Shown piece by piece: positions 12,001-23,926 of a stretch of DNA of 64,000 nucleotides (position 1 is the first letter of the stretch; the number at the start of each line of letters is the position of its first letter). Made by a program: the position numbers and the translations under genes. Under the pieces are notes generated by a model. That model was not told the DNA's origin, searched no databases, and saw only the letters and a program-made list of their open reading frames with translations. The stretch covers positions 61,687,389 to 61,751,388 of the forward strand of contig CM069435.1 of the NCBI GenBank assembly GCA_035610365.1, in the 5' to 3' direction. Source of the DNA: Aquatica leii. Its lineage: Eukaryota; Arthropoda; Insecta; Coleoptera; Lampyridae.

Positions 12001-14280
12001 GCCATAAAGAAGTTTCACTTCTTACATGTGTACACTAGTACACGCCCTCATTTTTTTTTAATCAATAGTATGAAACTATGTAATTTATTTGTGGTAACTG
12101 TGCATATATGTATCAGTTTAAATTACAAATATTTTAAACAATCTGTGTTAGATGTGTCATTAGCTAATCGCATATTCGGATACACTAATTGTAAGTGCCT
12201 TGTCTCTTATATATAATTTTTTGTTTTGAGGTTAGTCGTATGCGCGCACTACAACTAGACGTTGTAACGTTTCAGAAAATGGTGCAGTACTGCTGTCGTT
12301 TTGTATAAAATAAAATGCAATGTACGTTTTTGCAAGAAGTGATCAAGTAGGGAAGAAGAGCATGCATTTTTGCTTTACGAAAGATTGATGATTGTCCCGT
12401 GTGCGAATAAGGAAGTCGTGTAAATTTAGATTAATGCTTGTTGAGTTTTTGCTTAATAATGAAAGTTAATCTAACGTCATCTAGACGAATATCAGGCAAA
12501 TACTTTCTGTATTTCTGTCTTTATAATTAGAATTACAAAACTTAAGATTACTGTATTAAATTTATAGTTAACGTATACGGTCGTTAATCGAATCTTGTTA
12601 TCGCATTTTTGCCATCATGTTACTTGGTTCATTGTACTGCATTGTGTCGTGATATTTAATGTTGTTACTTGGCTTTCGTTGTCATAATTTCCGTATTCAC
12701 CGTAAGAAAAATCTACACAATTGTAAGAAAACTTATCGCATTGGTTGTAATAGGAAAATTCCGTTTCATTCACAAACTATCGGCTGGATCGTATAAAAGA
12801 AACTAAGCAATAGAAGTAAGAAATAACTCTATTCTGGTTGTAATTAGATGATTAGAACCCTATTCATCATAGAAGTATGTATAAGAAGGTTTTTGAGTCA
12901 ATTGCTACGTGGTGATTTAGTTTTAGAGTTCCGTAAAATTTTGAGTTTTAGTATCCACGTTGATTTTGAGATCCAGCGAATTTAGGATTCCAGATAAACG
13001 TTGAGATATCGATATGCATGATATACCTGCTTGAACCATCCATCATGATGGCCGGTCAAATTTAATTTAATTAACCAATAAGAACACTAATCAGAAGTGT
13101 AAGTCAACTATCTTACTCCAATGTTGATGTTATCATAACGGCAAAGAAGAATTGCGGTGTTGTCATACGATACAATATATTTGTTTATTTTAAAGTTTGT
13201 TGTAATTTAATCGAGATGTCAACTAATTTATCGCGTAGATTAATTTAGTAAAGAGGATAAGCAACTAGCCCTGGTCGAATAGATATTATAAAAACATAAT
13301 TTAATTATTATATACAGGGTGTGCTAGCTTAGTTATTTGTGCACAATTAACGATCCTAAAAAACTTACATGCTTACCTATAATTCAAAACTTATTTTGCT
13401 CTTAACGGTAATCTATAACAAAATATGATTAATTTTTATTTATTAATTATTCTAATTTAATTAATTAAAGTGTGTTGATAACTATATAAATAAATAATAT
13501 ATAATATTTGTGTAATATGTCTTTTGAGTGAGATTTAGTGTTTTCTTCTAAAATGGTGTGGAGTAGATTTTCATTCCCGCGTATTTAACATGATTATGTC
13601 GCTCGTTCCTGTTAGTAAACAATCGAGATTCATAGATAAACAGGTAGCTCCCTCTAGGATCTTTGATAGTGTAAATTAATTTGAACCTCTCTTTCTTTGA
13701 CTTCGAGTTAGTTAGGCTTATGAATCTAGAGTTGGATGGTTCAATTTTATGAGTACTGTTTTAGTTTAATTTAGTTTTATTATCCTGCTCACTTATTTTT
13801 TTTGTATTAGCAAATTAGGTGGCCATTATAACAAACATATTACGCTGTTATCACGACTAACGTATACAACTTTTTTTGCATGTAACATGTTAAGCAGTGC
13901 GCTTTGTTTCGCTAAGCTTGTAATAATTTACAGTTTTGTTGTATCCATCAACGTGGATATACGTATTTAAGTGTAATTTTAAGTCAATTGATTGCTTATA
14001 TGCACGAGATGTTGCCTAATTTGAGAAACTTGTATTATTAATTGTATTATTACCTGTAAGTACTGCGATATTTGTTGACAAATTTTTAATTTGTTTGATT
14101 TTGTTTAATTTTTAGACTCTTACGCTATTCTTAAAATGAATATTGCGTTTTGCAATTTGTGTACTTTCAGTGTTAAACACATGTAAACGGGACCTGTAGT
14201 GTACATTTCCTTAGTTTTGTCGATCTTGTAATTATGTTATAATCAGCACATTGAAACTCACCTACGACTTACTTTCTAAA
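12001..14280. other. No gene seen; contains a possible TE edge at about 13314
   Basis: No convincing frame. The string TACAGGGTGTGCTAGCTTAG near 13313 resembles the ACAGGGTGTCCCAAA-type starts of several insect repeats, and a similar CGGTGTCCCAAACTAAGTAG occurs at about 33279. These are isolated similarities and no element boundary could be drawn. The 81-codon frame at 11971-12216 has no family signature. Confidence 0.45.
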
Positions 14281-15403
14281 GAGTTGAACCATAGAGAAAC
14301 AAAGAGGAAGAGTATCAACTCTGTACAAATTTTTCGGACGTTACAACGCCCCGAAGGGCGGTTTTTAGAACTAAAACGGTGTCAAATGATAATAAATAAT
14401 TCTACTTTACCAACAAACAAAAGCGCGCGTTTTCACTTAAATTCAAAAGTAGATATTAATTTATATACAAATAAACAAAAATAAAATTAGTAATTAACAG
14501 TTTATTACATACAGAAAATATAATACTACATTTAAAAACAATGAATAACGAATATATAATCTACAACAAACATTTCCTGATCAATATTATGCGGGTGTTG
14601 TCTTCGGGTCATATTAAATGTTGTTCATCATTATTGGTTCTACGATCTTTCTTGAATCTTAGTGAATTCATGTTTATATTCCCTCCTCTTTCATCCGAGC
14701 TTGGGACCGGCAGTGATGACTCCAATGCTAGTTGTTCACCAAATCGTCATTACAGGCAGAGTTAAATTAAATATTTTTTGAATAAATCGTGTTGAACAAT
14801 AGGACGATGTATAATCTATTGGAATAGAAAACATAATTTAAATTAATAATCATATTTTACAATAATTACAAATAATTAACATGGGTATTATGTGTAATGT
14901 CAATTAAGGTTAAGATAATTATAAATAACAAACTTGAAAAATATTAGAATCATTGCATGTTGATATTCACTTGGATAATTATATATTAATTTTGATTAAG
15001 ATTATACTCAAAACTAGTAAATATTATATTATATTTATTTAATAATTGCATTTAAAGAGAATACTCACCCGAACAAGGTTAGAAACTTACAATGATAATT
15101 TTTTACTGTATCTATTAACCAATAAAAAAATTGATTTTATTGCATTTTTTAATATTCAACCAATCATCAACGGATTACAGCGATAACACCACGGGTGTGG
15201 TGTTATCGGACAAAGCAGACATGATATATTCAAATGTCAAATTAAATGTCAGATAGTAAATCAATTCATAATAATGATAGAAAGGTTTGTTCATATTTGT
15301 AACAACAAAATTAACTAAATTCTTTTAGAAAATACACCAGAAAACACAACTCATTTGTATTAATTGATTAAAAAACATGGAAAATAGTAAAAAATTATCT
15401 TAC

Positions 15404-15578
15404 CGAATACACCTCGAGCATTGATAAATACTCAAAATTTTGTCGTAGAGAATGTTTCAAGCGTGTTTCTTTTGAGGTAATATCACTCGGCCTTCGGCCT
15501 CGTGATATTACCAAGAAACACGCTTTCAACAATCTCTATGACAAAATTATCTCGGTATTATCAATGCTCTAGGGGTAT
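15404..15578. repeat. Long hairpin, unit 1, with CCTTCGG apex
   Basis: The arms, about 80 bp each (15404-15484 and about 15501-15578), are imperfectly complementary. They contain GAGGTAATATCAC paired with GTGATATTACC and AAGCGTGTTTCTT paired with AAGAAACACGCTT. The tip reads TCGGCCTTCGGCCTC, which would form a C(TTCG)G tetraloop on a GC stem in RNA. Flanking arms carry GAGCATTGATAA and its complement. Confidence 0.85.
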
Positions 15579-15907
15579 TATAGCTGACAATTATGATGAT
15601 AATTTTTTACTGTATCAATTAACCAATCAAAAAATTTGATTTTATTGCATTTTTTAAAATTCAACCAATCATCAACGGATTACAGCGATAACACCACTGG
15701 TGTGGTGTTATCGGGCAAAGCAGACATGATATATTCAAATGTCAAATTAAATGTCAGATAGTAAATCAATTCATAATAATCATACAAAGATTTTCTGATA
15801 TTTTTAACAAGAAAATTAACAAAATTCTTTTAGAAAATACACCAAAAAACACAATTAATTTGTATTCATTAATTAAACAACATGAAAAGTAGTAAAAAAT
15901 TATCTTA

Positions 15908-16082
15908 CCGAATACCCCTCGAGCATTGATAAATACTCAAAATTTTGTCGTAGAGAATGTTTCAAGCGTGTTTCTTTGAGGTAATATCACTCGGCCTTCG
16001 GCCTCGTGATATTACCAAGAAACACGCTTTCAACAATCTCTATGACAAAATTATCTCGGTATTATCAATGCTCTAGGAGTAT
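15908..16082. repeat. Long hairpin, unit 2, with CCTTCGG apex
   Basis: Copy of the unit 1 hairpin 504 bp away, with the same TCGGCCTTCGGCCTC tip and the same arms. Confidence 0.85.
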
Positions 16083-16448
16083 TATAGCTGACAATTTAGC
16101 GGGAAACTGAACCAATCTTATTAACGTTGCGCACCTACAAAATTGCCCACCAACGCCCCGAAGGACGGTTTTTAGAACTAACGGTCACATTTGTATATAG
16201 TAGTTGATACTCTTCCCCTTTGTTTCTCTATGAGTTGAACTGTCGTCTACTATACGTTACGGTTTTATTTACGTCACACTGTAAAACGATTTGTTAAAAT
16301 CATACCTTAGAAACAAAACAGTGAAAATCCGTAGCGCATAAAATAAAAACGTGAAGAGCTGTCGATACCATGATTTTGGTGGCGTGATTTCCGCGAAATT
16401 TTAGTACATTAAAGATTATTATTAGAACGGTTCGCCTTCTGGTATGTG

Positions 16449-16723
16449 ATAAATTTAGATTTTAATCAAATTAATGATTCCTTCTTGTAGGAGGTTCGTA
16501 CGTTTTAATAGTGCACGATGTCGAAACTCAAATCACGCTTTTAATTTTAATTAAATGTATTAATTCGACTCAATCATTTTAGAAATAAATTACATGACTC
16601 AGTGTGAGCGAGCCTGATGAAGTGTTCATCCAGAACACGAAACGTCGCAAATTACTGAAGTAGTTGCTTTCATCCAACCTCCTACAAGAAGGAATCATTA
16701 ATTTGATTAAAATCTAAATTTAT
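16449..16723. repeat. 46-bp perfect inverted repeat enclosing a hammerhead-like motif
   Basis: 16449-16494 and 16678-16723 are perfect reverse complements (arm contains TTTTAATCAAATTAATGATT and ends TGTAGGAGG). The 183-bp interior carries the hammerhead-like motif at 16612-16648. Penelope-like retroelements are known to carry hammerhead ribozymes in their terminal repeats and to form inverted terminal arrangements, so this is probably a Penelope-type terminal remnant. No Penelope coding sequence is attached here. Confidence 0.6.
16612..16648 (+). ncRNA. Hammerhead-ribozyme-like motif (Penelope type)
   Basis: The sequence has the hammerhead core order: CTGATGA (16614-16620), a 6-bp stem GTGTTC/GAACAC with loop ATCCA (16622-16638), GAAA (16639-16642), then CGTC (16643-16646). 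The flanking GC dinucleotides could pair as a short helix I. Helix III is almost absent, as described for minimal hammerheads of retroelements that act as dimers. Activity cannot be judged from sequence. Confidence 0.55.
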
Positions 16724-16849
16724 TAAAGATTATTGTTTACAAGCGTATTTTTGCTTCAATAATTTTAATAGTATTATCAATTTGTTTTGAATAAAAAGTT
16801 ATGCCTGTGAGATTTCGGTAGAAAATAGAACTATCACCTTCAGTAATTT

Positions 16850-18529
16850 CTTTATTTAAGGCGAGGAAGAAGAAGGCTAATACCATTGTTACTAAAAGAG
16901 CTATTGCAAAAAAAAACTAAAGTAAGTAAGGAAATTGATTCTGTTGTTCGTTTTTTGCTCAGTGTTTGGTGATTTATTTGTAGTTGATTTACGGTAGTGA
17001 ACATTTTGTCAGCATGTTTAAACTTTGTTAGTTGCTACTTCAAAGTACAAATAATAATATTTAAATCACAAATGATGTATATTTACTTCTTAAGAAAAGT
17101 TATGACTAGTAGACTAAACTTTTCTCCTTGTTTTTAGATATTTTGCACTACCTAGACTTCTCTCAATGCCAAACTGCAACCACAATAAGGAAAAAAACTG
17201 CAAATGTACAGAATTACTCCACGGTTGTTAAAAAAATTTTGAACGCTGTTTTTGTGGCTAACAAATTAGTCAAGATTCATTATGAATTATTATTGCTTTC
17301 ATGTAGTAAACGTCAGCAAAGAAAACTGAATACCGCCAAAAAAGCATTTCACTGGCAGGTTTTTTATCGAAAATTTTCTTTGCACTTATGCAAGAGTTGG
17401 TATTGTGTTTCAAGAAAAAAAGAATGGTAACCACAGTTTTGCTAAGTTCGCTAAAAAGAAAGAAACTGTTATAAAGTACACCAGATCTTTAAAATGTTTA
17501 AAATTTCATTATTGTCACAGCAATACTCGTCGAAATTACCTTAACTTTGATTTGAGCATAGAAAAACTAGCGAACATATACAATGTTCAGGCCAAAAAGA
17601 ATTTTTTTCACATTTTAATTTTTTGTTTTGGTTCACTTCTGGTCAATGTATGCTCGAGGTGTCTTTTGCTTACAAAGAAACTAAAACAAAAAACTGACCC
17701 AAGCAATTCAGAAAAACAGAGCTGACTTTTTTTTCATTACTAATTGCCAGAAAACTTTATTCAATTTCGAATTTCTAGATCAAGATGTTTACTACCGGCG
17801 TCAAGTATATTTTTTCTATTGTTGTTGGTAGTTCTCAACCTAAAACATCTGTAAAAAATTGCTTCAACTTTGTATTGATCGAAGGAACCTACGTGAAAAG
17901 TTCAAATGAGGTAGCTGTGTGTGCTTTCCATTGACAGCAGCACTTAGATCTATCAGAGGCTAAGAACATAGACTATGAAAGGCAAAATAAAAATAAGGAT
18001 TGTTATGTTCCAACAGTGGTTGTTGCAAACTCCTAGTAATGTGGAAGGATCTGAGTTTTTTCCTGTACGAGGTCATTCCTTTATACCTCCCGACCGTTTA
18101 TTTGGTCTTTGTGAAAAAGAGTAAAAAAGCAAGAAACAATCGAAAATTGTTAAAGCTATATTGACATAACCCTAAACTATGGAACTATTAGGCGACCAAG
18201 AGTTGATGTTCAGGTTTAGCACCTTAAACTTATTTCGCAATGGAATTTCAAATTCAATCCTGCCAAAGGATACCTCTTCAAGTGTTCAATCCTATAATTA
18301 TTGTTAAAAACAATATTCCAGTAAATAATAAAAAAGTGTATGATGTTAAAACGCTGCTTAGATTTCATTTTAAATCTGAGTGGCAAAAAAAGTTTTTTTA
18401 AAATTTTCCGTGAATTTTTTTGCCTCGTCTAAAGGTCATCATACAGATGACGATCCAGAAATTCCTGAAATAGTGGATGATACGTGTGATCCCACAAAAG
18501 AAGGTCCTGAATTATGTTTATCAAATTAA
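16850..18529 (+). pseudogene. Relic of an uncharacterised insect TE-type gene family (copy 1)
   Basis: Frames on the plus strand, with several shifts, form a diverged protein of a family I recognise from insect genomes as repeated, unnamed, TE-like genes. Landmarks in order are: a Lys/Arg-rich start (about 16860-16920); a Cys-bearing segment near 17200; HYCHSNTRRNYLNFDLSIEK near 17505-17570; DVYYRRQVYFFYCC at 17784-17825; GTYVKSSNEVAVC at about 17890-17925; DRLFGLCEK near 18090-18115; YGTIRR near 18180-18195; and an acidic C-terminus ending ELCLSN with a TAA stop at 18527-18529. The motif DV(Y/F)Y(R/K)RQ is shared with the minus-strand relic at 60.9-62.9 kb. Function is unknown; a transposase role is only inferred from repetition and acidic/His residues. 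Stops and frameshifts make it non-functional. Confidence 0.6.
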
Positions 18530-20880
18530 TATTTTTTGTATTTCAATATAATCATGTTACATTAAAATAAACAATGTAATAATGAAAAAAAAAACGAAAC
18601 GAACAAAATCCATATTATTCATAAGCAAACATAAAGTTCTCATAAAAGCAAAATCAATAAAATATATTTTCAAAATTTAATAAAGGCTGTTAAGGTGTAG
18701 TTGCAAGGTTGTAAATTTGAATTAACACGTTATTTACTTTTACAAGCCTTATTTACATAAATTGCGATTGAAGAAACCGAATCCGAAGCGTTAACAATTT
18801 TTTTCTCGAAGTTTACTTATGTTTATCTTTTTTGCTTTTAAGCTCTTCATATAATATATTATTTTTTGTTTATTTTATTGTTTCTTAAAATTGTTTATGG
18901 TATACTATACTCAAAGTTATTTAAAAAAAAATGTGTAGAACTATAGCATAAATGACTTCACTTCACTTTTCGCACTTTACTTTAATTATGTTTTTATTAT
19001 TATTTTAATTTTTTATTACTTTATGTTTAACAGTTTATTTATTGCAAATATAAGATACTATAAATATTTACAAATTATTTTTAAATACTATTTATTATAC
19101 TGTTTAATTTACACTTTCCTATTGTTTATTTGTAACCCAACAATATGTTATGTTTTTTAATAGAACGTAATTAAAAACAATAGTCGACTACAAACTTTTT
19201 AAGCAGTTTTAGTATATTTTTAATACAGCTGCAACACTTCATGCACAACTGTAAAACTGATAGTTGGTAGCTTTCAACGTCGTATATATCACATCTAATT
19301 TTTTCAACGTTGGGACTTATTACAGGTACAAATACATCACATGTATTTTTTTCTACATTAATTTATAGATTAAAAAAATATTAATTGACCAAAATAAAAA
19401 TTCTGAAATAAATAGTTATAAAGGTATTTTTTTCTTTATTTCTTAGACAAACTTTTAACAAACTGTTAATGCTTAGTGAACAACGTTATTATATAAAAAT
19501 AAAACTAATACAAAAAATACAACACAAAAGATGATTCGCGTTTTATGTGAAGTACGCCGGATGTAATTAGTCCAATTATCGTATTACAAATTGTACCTAA
19601 AAGTACAACTATTAAGTATACTACGCTTATATTTCCTAATTTTTCCTGTACTTCACAAAATAGTGTTTAGTATAAATGTTGTTTAAAAAGTAAAATTTTG
19701 TTATGCCAACTAAAGTTTACTGTGAGCGTTTTAAACTTAATTAAAAAAGTTATACTTTTTAGTTTTTGAATTTGATTAGTTTGCTAGATTACCCAATAAA
19801 CTAACTTATTTGCAACACTAGGTTTTAACAACAAATAAAATTTTTTGAATTACTAAAACAGACGATTCGTAAAATAAATTAAAAATTTGGTGCATAAAAA
19901 ATAATTTATTACAATGCTAACTTGTTTGTTAAATATTTTTATTAGTAGCACAACGTTTATTTTTAGCATTATTAAAACTTGGTAAATTTCCAACCGTAAA
20001 TAGAAGGTATTAAATGTTGCGGTAAAATTACATGGAAAATAGTATCACTCATAGTCTGACAAACGCTATTAACGAATCTTTTCATTAACACTGAGGTTTG
20101 TAAATGTAATTAAACGTGAAAGATACAAACGATTCGTATATTCAAATTTCGTTTAAACGACGGTAACAAAGAATTAACAAAAATCAGCAAGTTTTATGCG
20201 TTTAGCCATTCTTACATAATTGTTTTTATTACATTGTTAAAAAAAAATAAATAATACTATTTCTGCTTAAAAAATTTTAAAACAAAATGTAATTATTAAT
20301 TTTTTGCATTATTTTTTATTAAATTATTTCAAAAATTGTACAATTTACCCAGCAAACATTAGTAATTCCTAATTAAAGATCAATGCAATGTACTTATTAC
20401 AAAAACAAAAATATGTTATTGATGCATTTATACAAACATGTTTGGTTTTATTTACCTTATTTATATTTGGTTTTGTTGTATTTGGACAAAATTAATCTAG
20501 TTAGAATCGTAACACAATTTCTATTTTAATAATTTTTAACTTTTACAATTAATTACTAATTTTCACTTTTTAGATTTATAACAAATACTTGACTAATTTT
20601 GGTAATTGCAATAATATTTAATAGATAGTCTAGTGAAGTTGTATGCATAGCCAACAAAACGTCGCTAACAAACAACTGAATCGTTATTAATTCGTGTCGT
20701 CTCTGCACATTAATATTCAGTTATACCAAAAACTTAACTTTTGAAGGGGTAATTTACCTGTATCCTTATTTTTAACGTACATCAATATTTTTGTTTTTTT
20801 CCTTTTTATTAATTTTGGCGCACTTGCTTTTGCAATTCTCACGGAGTTCGAAAACAGCCTTAAACTAGTTTTTGACGTGT
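18530..20880. other. No gene seen
   Basis: AT-rich DNA with no recognisable frames. A weak inverted pair GTGAAGTAC / GTACTTCAC (about 19549 and 19650) may bound a tiny foldback, but nothing supports an element. Confidence 0.55.
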
Positions 20881-20884
20881 TGTC

Positions 20885-21211
20885 ATCGACAGCAACGTTT
20901 GCAGTGGTATACTTTGCGACTGGATTAGAACGTGAAATGGCATAGGGTGGTCTTCAATGACAAATCTCAATTCTGATTGGGAATGCTTCGATTCCTCCAG
21001 GAGCTAGAGGACCCGATTTTCCAACAGGATAATGCCCGTCCCTATATTGCAAGGCATTTCTTAAACGTTTTGAAATGCCTAACGTCAGTATCTTGCCGTG
21101 GTCGCATGATAAATAGAAGACTTAAACATTTTGCCAATTCTCAACAGAGACTAGAAGTTCTCCGGCGTGAATTTCAGATTGCCTGGGGTGCAACACCTCA
21201 GGGTATCTAAT
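20885..21211 (+). pseudogene. Internally deleted Tc1-like transposase fragment
   Basis: Frames read RQQRLQWY (about 20890) and WHRVVFNDKSQF (about 20935-20970), a Tc1 block around the first catalytic Asp (D in NDKSQF, usually DESRF). After a jump comes EDPIFQQDNARPYIARHFLN (21006-21065), the second catalytic Asp block, then FANSQQRLEVLRREFQIAW (about 21130-21185) and GATPQGI before a stop at 21208. The region between the first two blocks is far shorter than in intact Tc1 transposases (about 340 residues), so an internal deletion is likely. The middle has lost its PPYSPDLSPIE-type block through mutation or a frameshift. The 3' flank to about 21360 may be element tail. No terminal repeat was confirmed. 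Confidence 0.7.
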
Positions 21212-21699
21212 ATATTATTAATAAAAAATGCCTTTATCTTTTGTTTGATTATTTTTAAATAATAACGAATTAATACATTTGCGTAGTTAAACATTTCTGC
21301 CAAGTTTAATCCAAAAATTCTAAGGCCTTCTTGGTGTTGCAATTTTTTATGTCACAGAGTATACTTTTGGTTGCTTTCACCTAAATACTTTTTTTCTTTT
21401 ATATTTTGTATTAAATACACAATTGCATAACATTTTGCTACATATTATTAATAAAAATTAATTTTTCTTTTGGTTTTTCTAAAAAGTTTCTTACAAATTT
21501 GAATTAAGTACTTAACTGCGCTTGAGCAAACTACCAGTTTCTACCTGATCAAAGCATGGCGATTGTGTTACACTTGTATTATATTTTAAGCGTCTTAAGC
21601 TTAAATAAATCAACAACTCTTATGGTATTAATTGTTAGTGTATCAGTTTGTTACATGCCAAAGTTAAAACAATGTCACTGCCTGAAATGAGGTAACATA

Positions 21700-22960
21700 A
21701 ACGATGTTGTGCCGCTGCTCAGTGGAGACGGGGTGGGTTATATTTTAAAATTCCGTGATAACTTGGAAACGAGATTGAAAATAAAATTGAAATAAAAGGG
21801 TAAAAACTCAAAATCGGTTAGGGCGCCAATCAAGGACACGATGATTATAGCTTCTGGACCCCTGATAACCCAAAAGCTCATCTGGTTGGTTACAACCCCT
21901 GGACTTACCTCGAGTTGTAACTTGCTAAACTCTGAAATGTACTTAAAAATTTACGTACGCGGCGGCTGAATGAATAAAAGCTCTTTACAGTTTAACAATT
22001 TAACATTTATTGACTGAATAAAATAAAATTTAAAAAAAATGAAAATCAAACTAACTTTAATAAAAATAATAAAAGAATAATAATAATAAACAAGACAAAA
22101 ATTCACAAACTGAATACAAAAATTAATATATAAAAAAAATAAAGCGTTAACTTGTTTTTCAATAAAACACAAAAATAAAATTCAAGGCCTTGTCCGCATA
22201 CTTAATCCGTAAATTTAACAACAAATAAAAAAAAACACAAAAGTCACAAAATATACGTCCGAAACTTTGCTTCGAACTAAACGTTAAAACAAATTATATG
22301 TTACATTTCGTTACATTATCTTTCATACATGAATAAGACTTACTTTTACATACACAAAACAAAATTAATTAATTAAAGCGAACTTCACGCAAACACCTTC
22401 AAGTGTTTCTTGAAATATTTAAAATTAGACGTAATTCAGTCGGCTCAATTCAAAGCTTTTAAATCGTATCGATTGCGATTCACTTCACGATAATAACAAA
22501 TTCAATAAATACCTTTACTCAATTGTATACTCCAGGTAAACTCTGGGCACAGCGGTTCCAGAAGCTCTCGAGTTTAGATCGACCCCGGGACGGTCTAGGT
22601 GTTCAGTAGTTGATTGCAAGCTCGGTGGGACCCCCAAACAATGGAATGACGGCAAAAGATTTATTTCACTACTTAATTGAAATCCGCACAAAAGCGAAGA
22701 CTGGATTTTTTTTTTAACACAAAACATCGAAAATAAATCCAACTCGAACGTGAGTTTTATTATGGATACCATGAAGTTCATTAAACCGTAAAATTACGAA
22801 TTTGGAAAACCAATATTTTCCATCACACCACTCAATTTTCACGGCACCATTTGTTTAACTTCCGCGGTATTGCATAAGGGTAGGGTAAAACACCCCGAAC
22901 ACTTGACTACATCACGGTACCCGGTATTTCTTAGTTGCGACAAAAAGATCCCGCTCAAAA
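21700..22960 (-). mobile_element. Possible LTR-retroelement non-coding region
   Basis: On the minus strand, ATTGGCGCCCTAACCG (complement at about 21816-21830) resembles the TGGCGCCC primer-binding sites of lysine-tRNA-primed retroelements. Upstream of it (higher coordinates) lies about 1 kb of non-coding sequence with AATAAA signals. A second TGGTGCCGTGA-like string is at about 22836-22846. The composition is less AT-rich than the neighbours. No paired LTRs, gag or pol were found, so this is only a suggestion. An 88-codon frame at 22515-22781 has no family match that I know. Confidence 0.25.
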
Positions 22961-23760
22961 TCAAAATTTTACTCCTTATAACACCTCGTAATCCCACTTA
23001 ATTCAATAAACTTGCGCCGTAAAATCTTTGTAAAATATGGAACACTAAACAAAGTAAATTAACAAAGATGAAAAATAATTGCCACGTGCGGCATGACATG
23101 TACGCACACGAAAGAAAGAAAATCTTCTCACAGAAAACGCTTATTCTGTTAAATTTTAAAATAGCTCGCAAATGAACTCAACATAAACAAAAGTATAGAT
23201 ACCAAGAAAAATTGATCAAATTACATTCCAAAAAGGAAGTCGTAAATTAGATAGAGTTGTTATTCTAATGAGATAACCAGAAGCAAAAACACTAAATCAA
23301 AATCAAAACCACGGAACTTTATGCGTTTAAAAAAAAATACCAGTAATAATTGTGAAATAACTATTAAATACAAATAAACTTAAATGGTTTAAAATAGTTA
23401 ATTTGTAGTTGCAAGAAAGTTTTGCTAGAATGTAATATTATTTGTTACAGTAGTACACTTTTATAGTAATCAAATTGTTACGGTTAGCCAACTGGGAGAT
23501 TTCAAAATGCACAATAACTAATTAACTTTGATATGTAATTTTTTCTGATATGGATTATTTCGTGTGCACAAAATTTCAAAACCTTGGATTGTGAGTTGTT
23601 CTGGTTTTAGTTTCTACACAAAGAAATACATGCATAATGTTTGTTTTGCTTATACCAAAGTGTTACTTCTTTTATAAAGCACCAAATGCGTTTGCAGCTA
23701 CATTAAATTTGAATAATTTTAGTAGAAGAATGTATTGTCTATTTTTTGTAAATATTTTAG

Positions 23761-23926
23761 GGCTGGTTCTATTATCATGGTATAAATGTCAGTTAAGTTA
23801 TAGTTAGCCTGATTGTAAAATGCTGTCATATTATTAGTTAGCATAAATAAAACTAACTAAATATGTCAGTATTTTAAAATTAAAGTAAATATAACTTACG
23901 TTTATTCCATGATTTTAGAACCAGCC
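23761..23926. mobile_element. 166-bp MITE with 20-bp terminal inverted repeats
   Basis: GGCTGGTTCTATTATCATGG at 23761-23780 is matched by the inverse GGCTGGTTCTAAAATCATGG at 23907-23926 (18 of 20). The flanks TTTTAG and ATTAA allow a TTA-type target duplication, but this is ambiguous. There is no coding capacity. Confidence 0.7.

Larger units (their letters stand above)
15093..16096. repeat. Two tandem 504-bp units within the Mutator-like element
   Basis: Unit 1 (15093-15596) and unit 2 (15597-about 16100) are nearly identical; the marker GCTGACAATT recurs at exactly 504 bp. Each contains a 12-bp-stem hairpin (CGATAACACCAC, loop of 4, inverse) at 15181-15208 and 15686-15713, and a long hairpin about 220 bp further on. 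Confidence 0.9.
14291..16231. mobile_element. Non-autonomous DNA transposon, Mutator-like (9-bp target duplication)
   Basis: A 30-bp terminal inverted repeat, starting ATAGAGAAACAAAG(A/G)GG and ending GTATCAACT, lies at 14291-14320 and, inverted, at 16202-16231, with one mismatch. The identical 9-mer GAGTTGAAC flanks both ends directly (14281-14289 and 16232-16240), as expected for a target-site duplication of Mutator-like elements. Subterminal GC-rich segments CAACGCCCCGAAGG(G/A)CGG followed by TTTTTAGAACTA occur in direct orientation near both ends (about 14345 and 16151). The interior has no recognisable transposase; a slightly GC-richer part at 14580-14765 has only short frames. It holds two tandem 504-bp units with hairpins (separate entries). 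Terminal repeats and target duplication are seen directly; the superfamily is inferred from the 9-bp duplication alone. Confidence 0.75.

Noticed and set aside
13313-13376. ACAGGGTGT-type repeat start
   Set aside because: Only about 20 bp resemble known insect repeat starts; no second end or body was identified.
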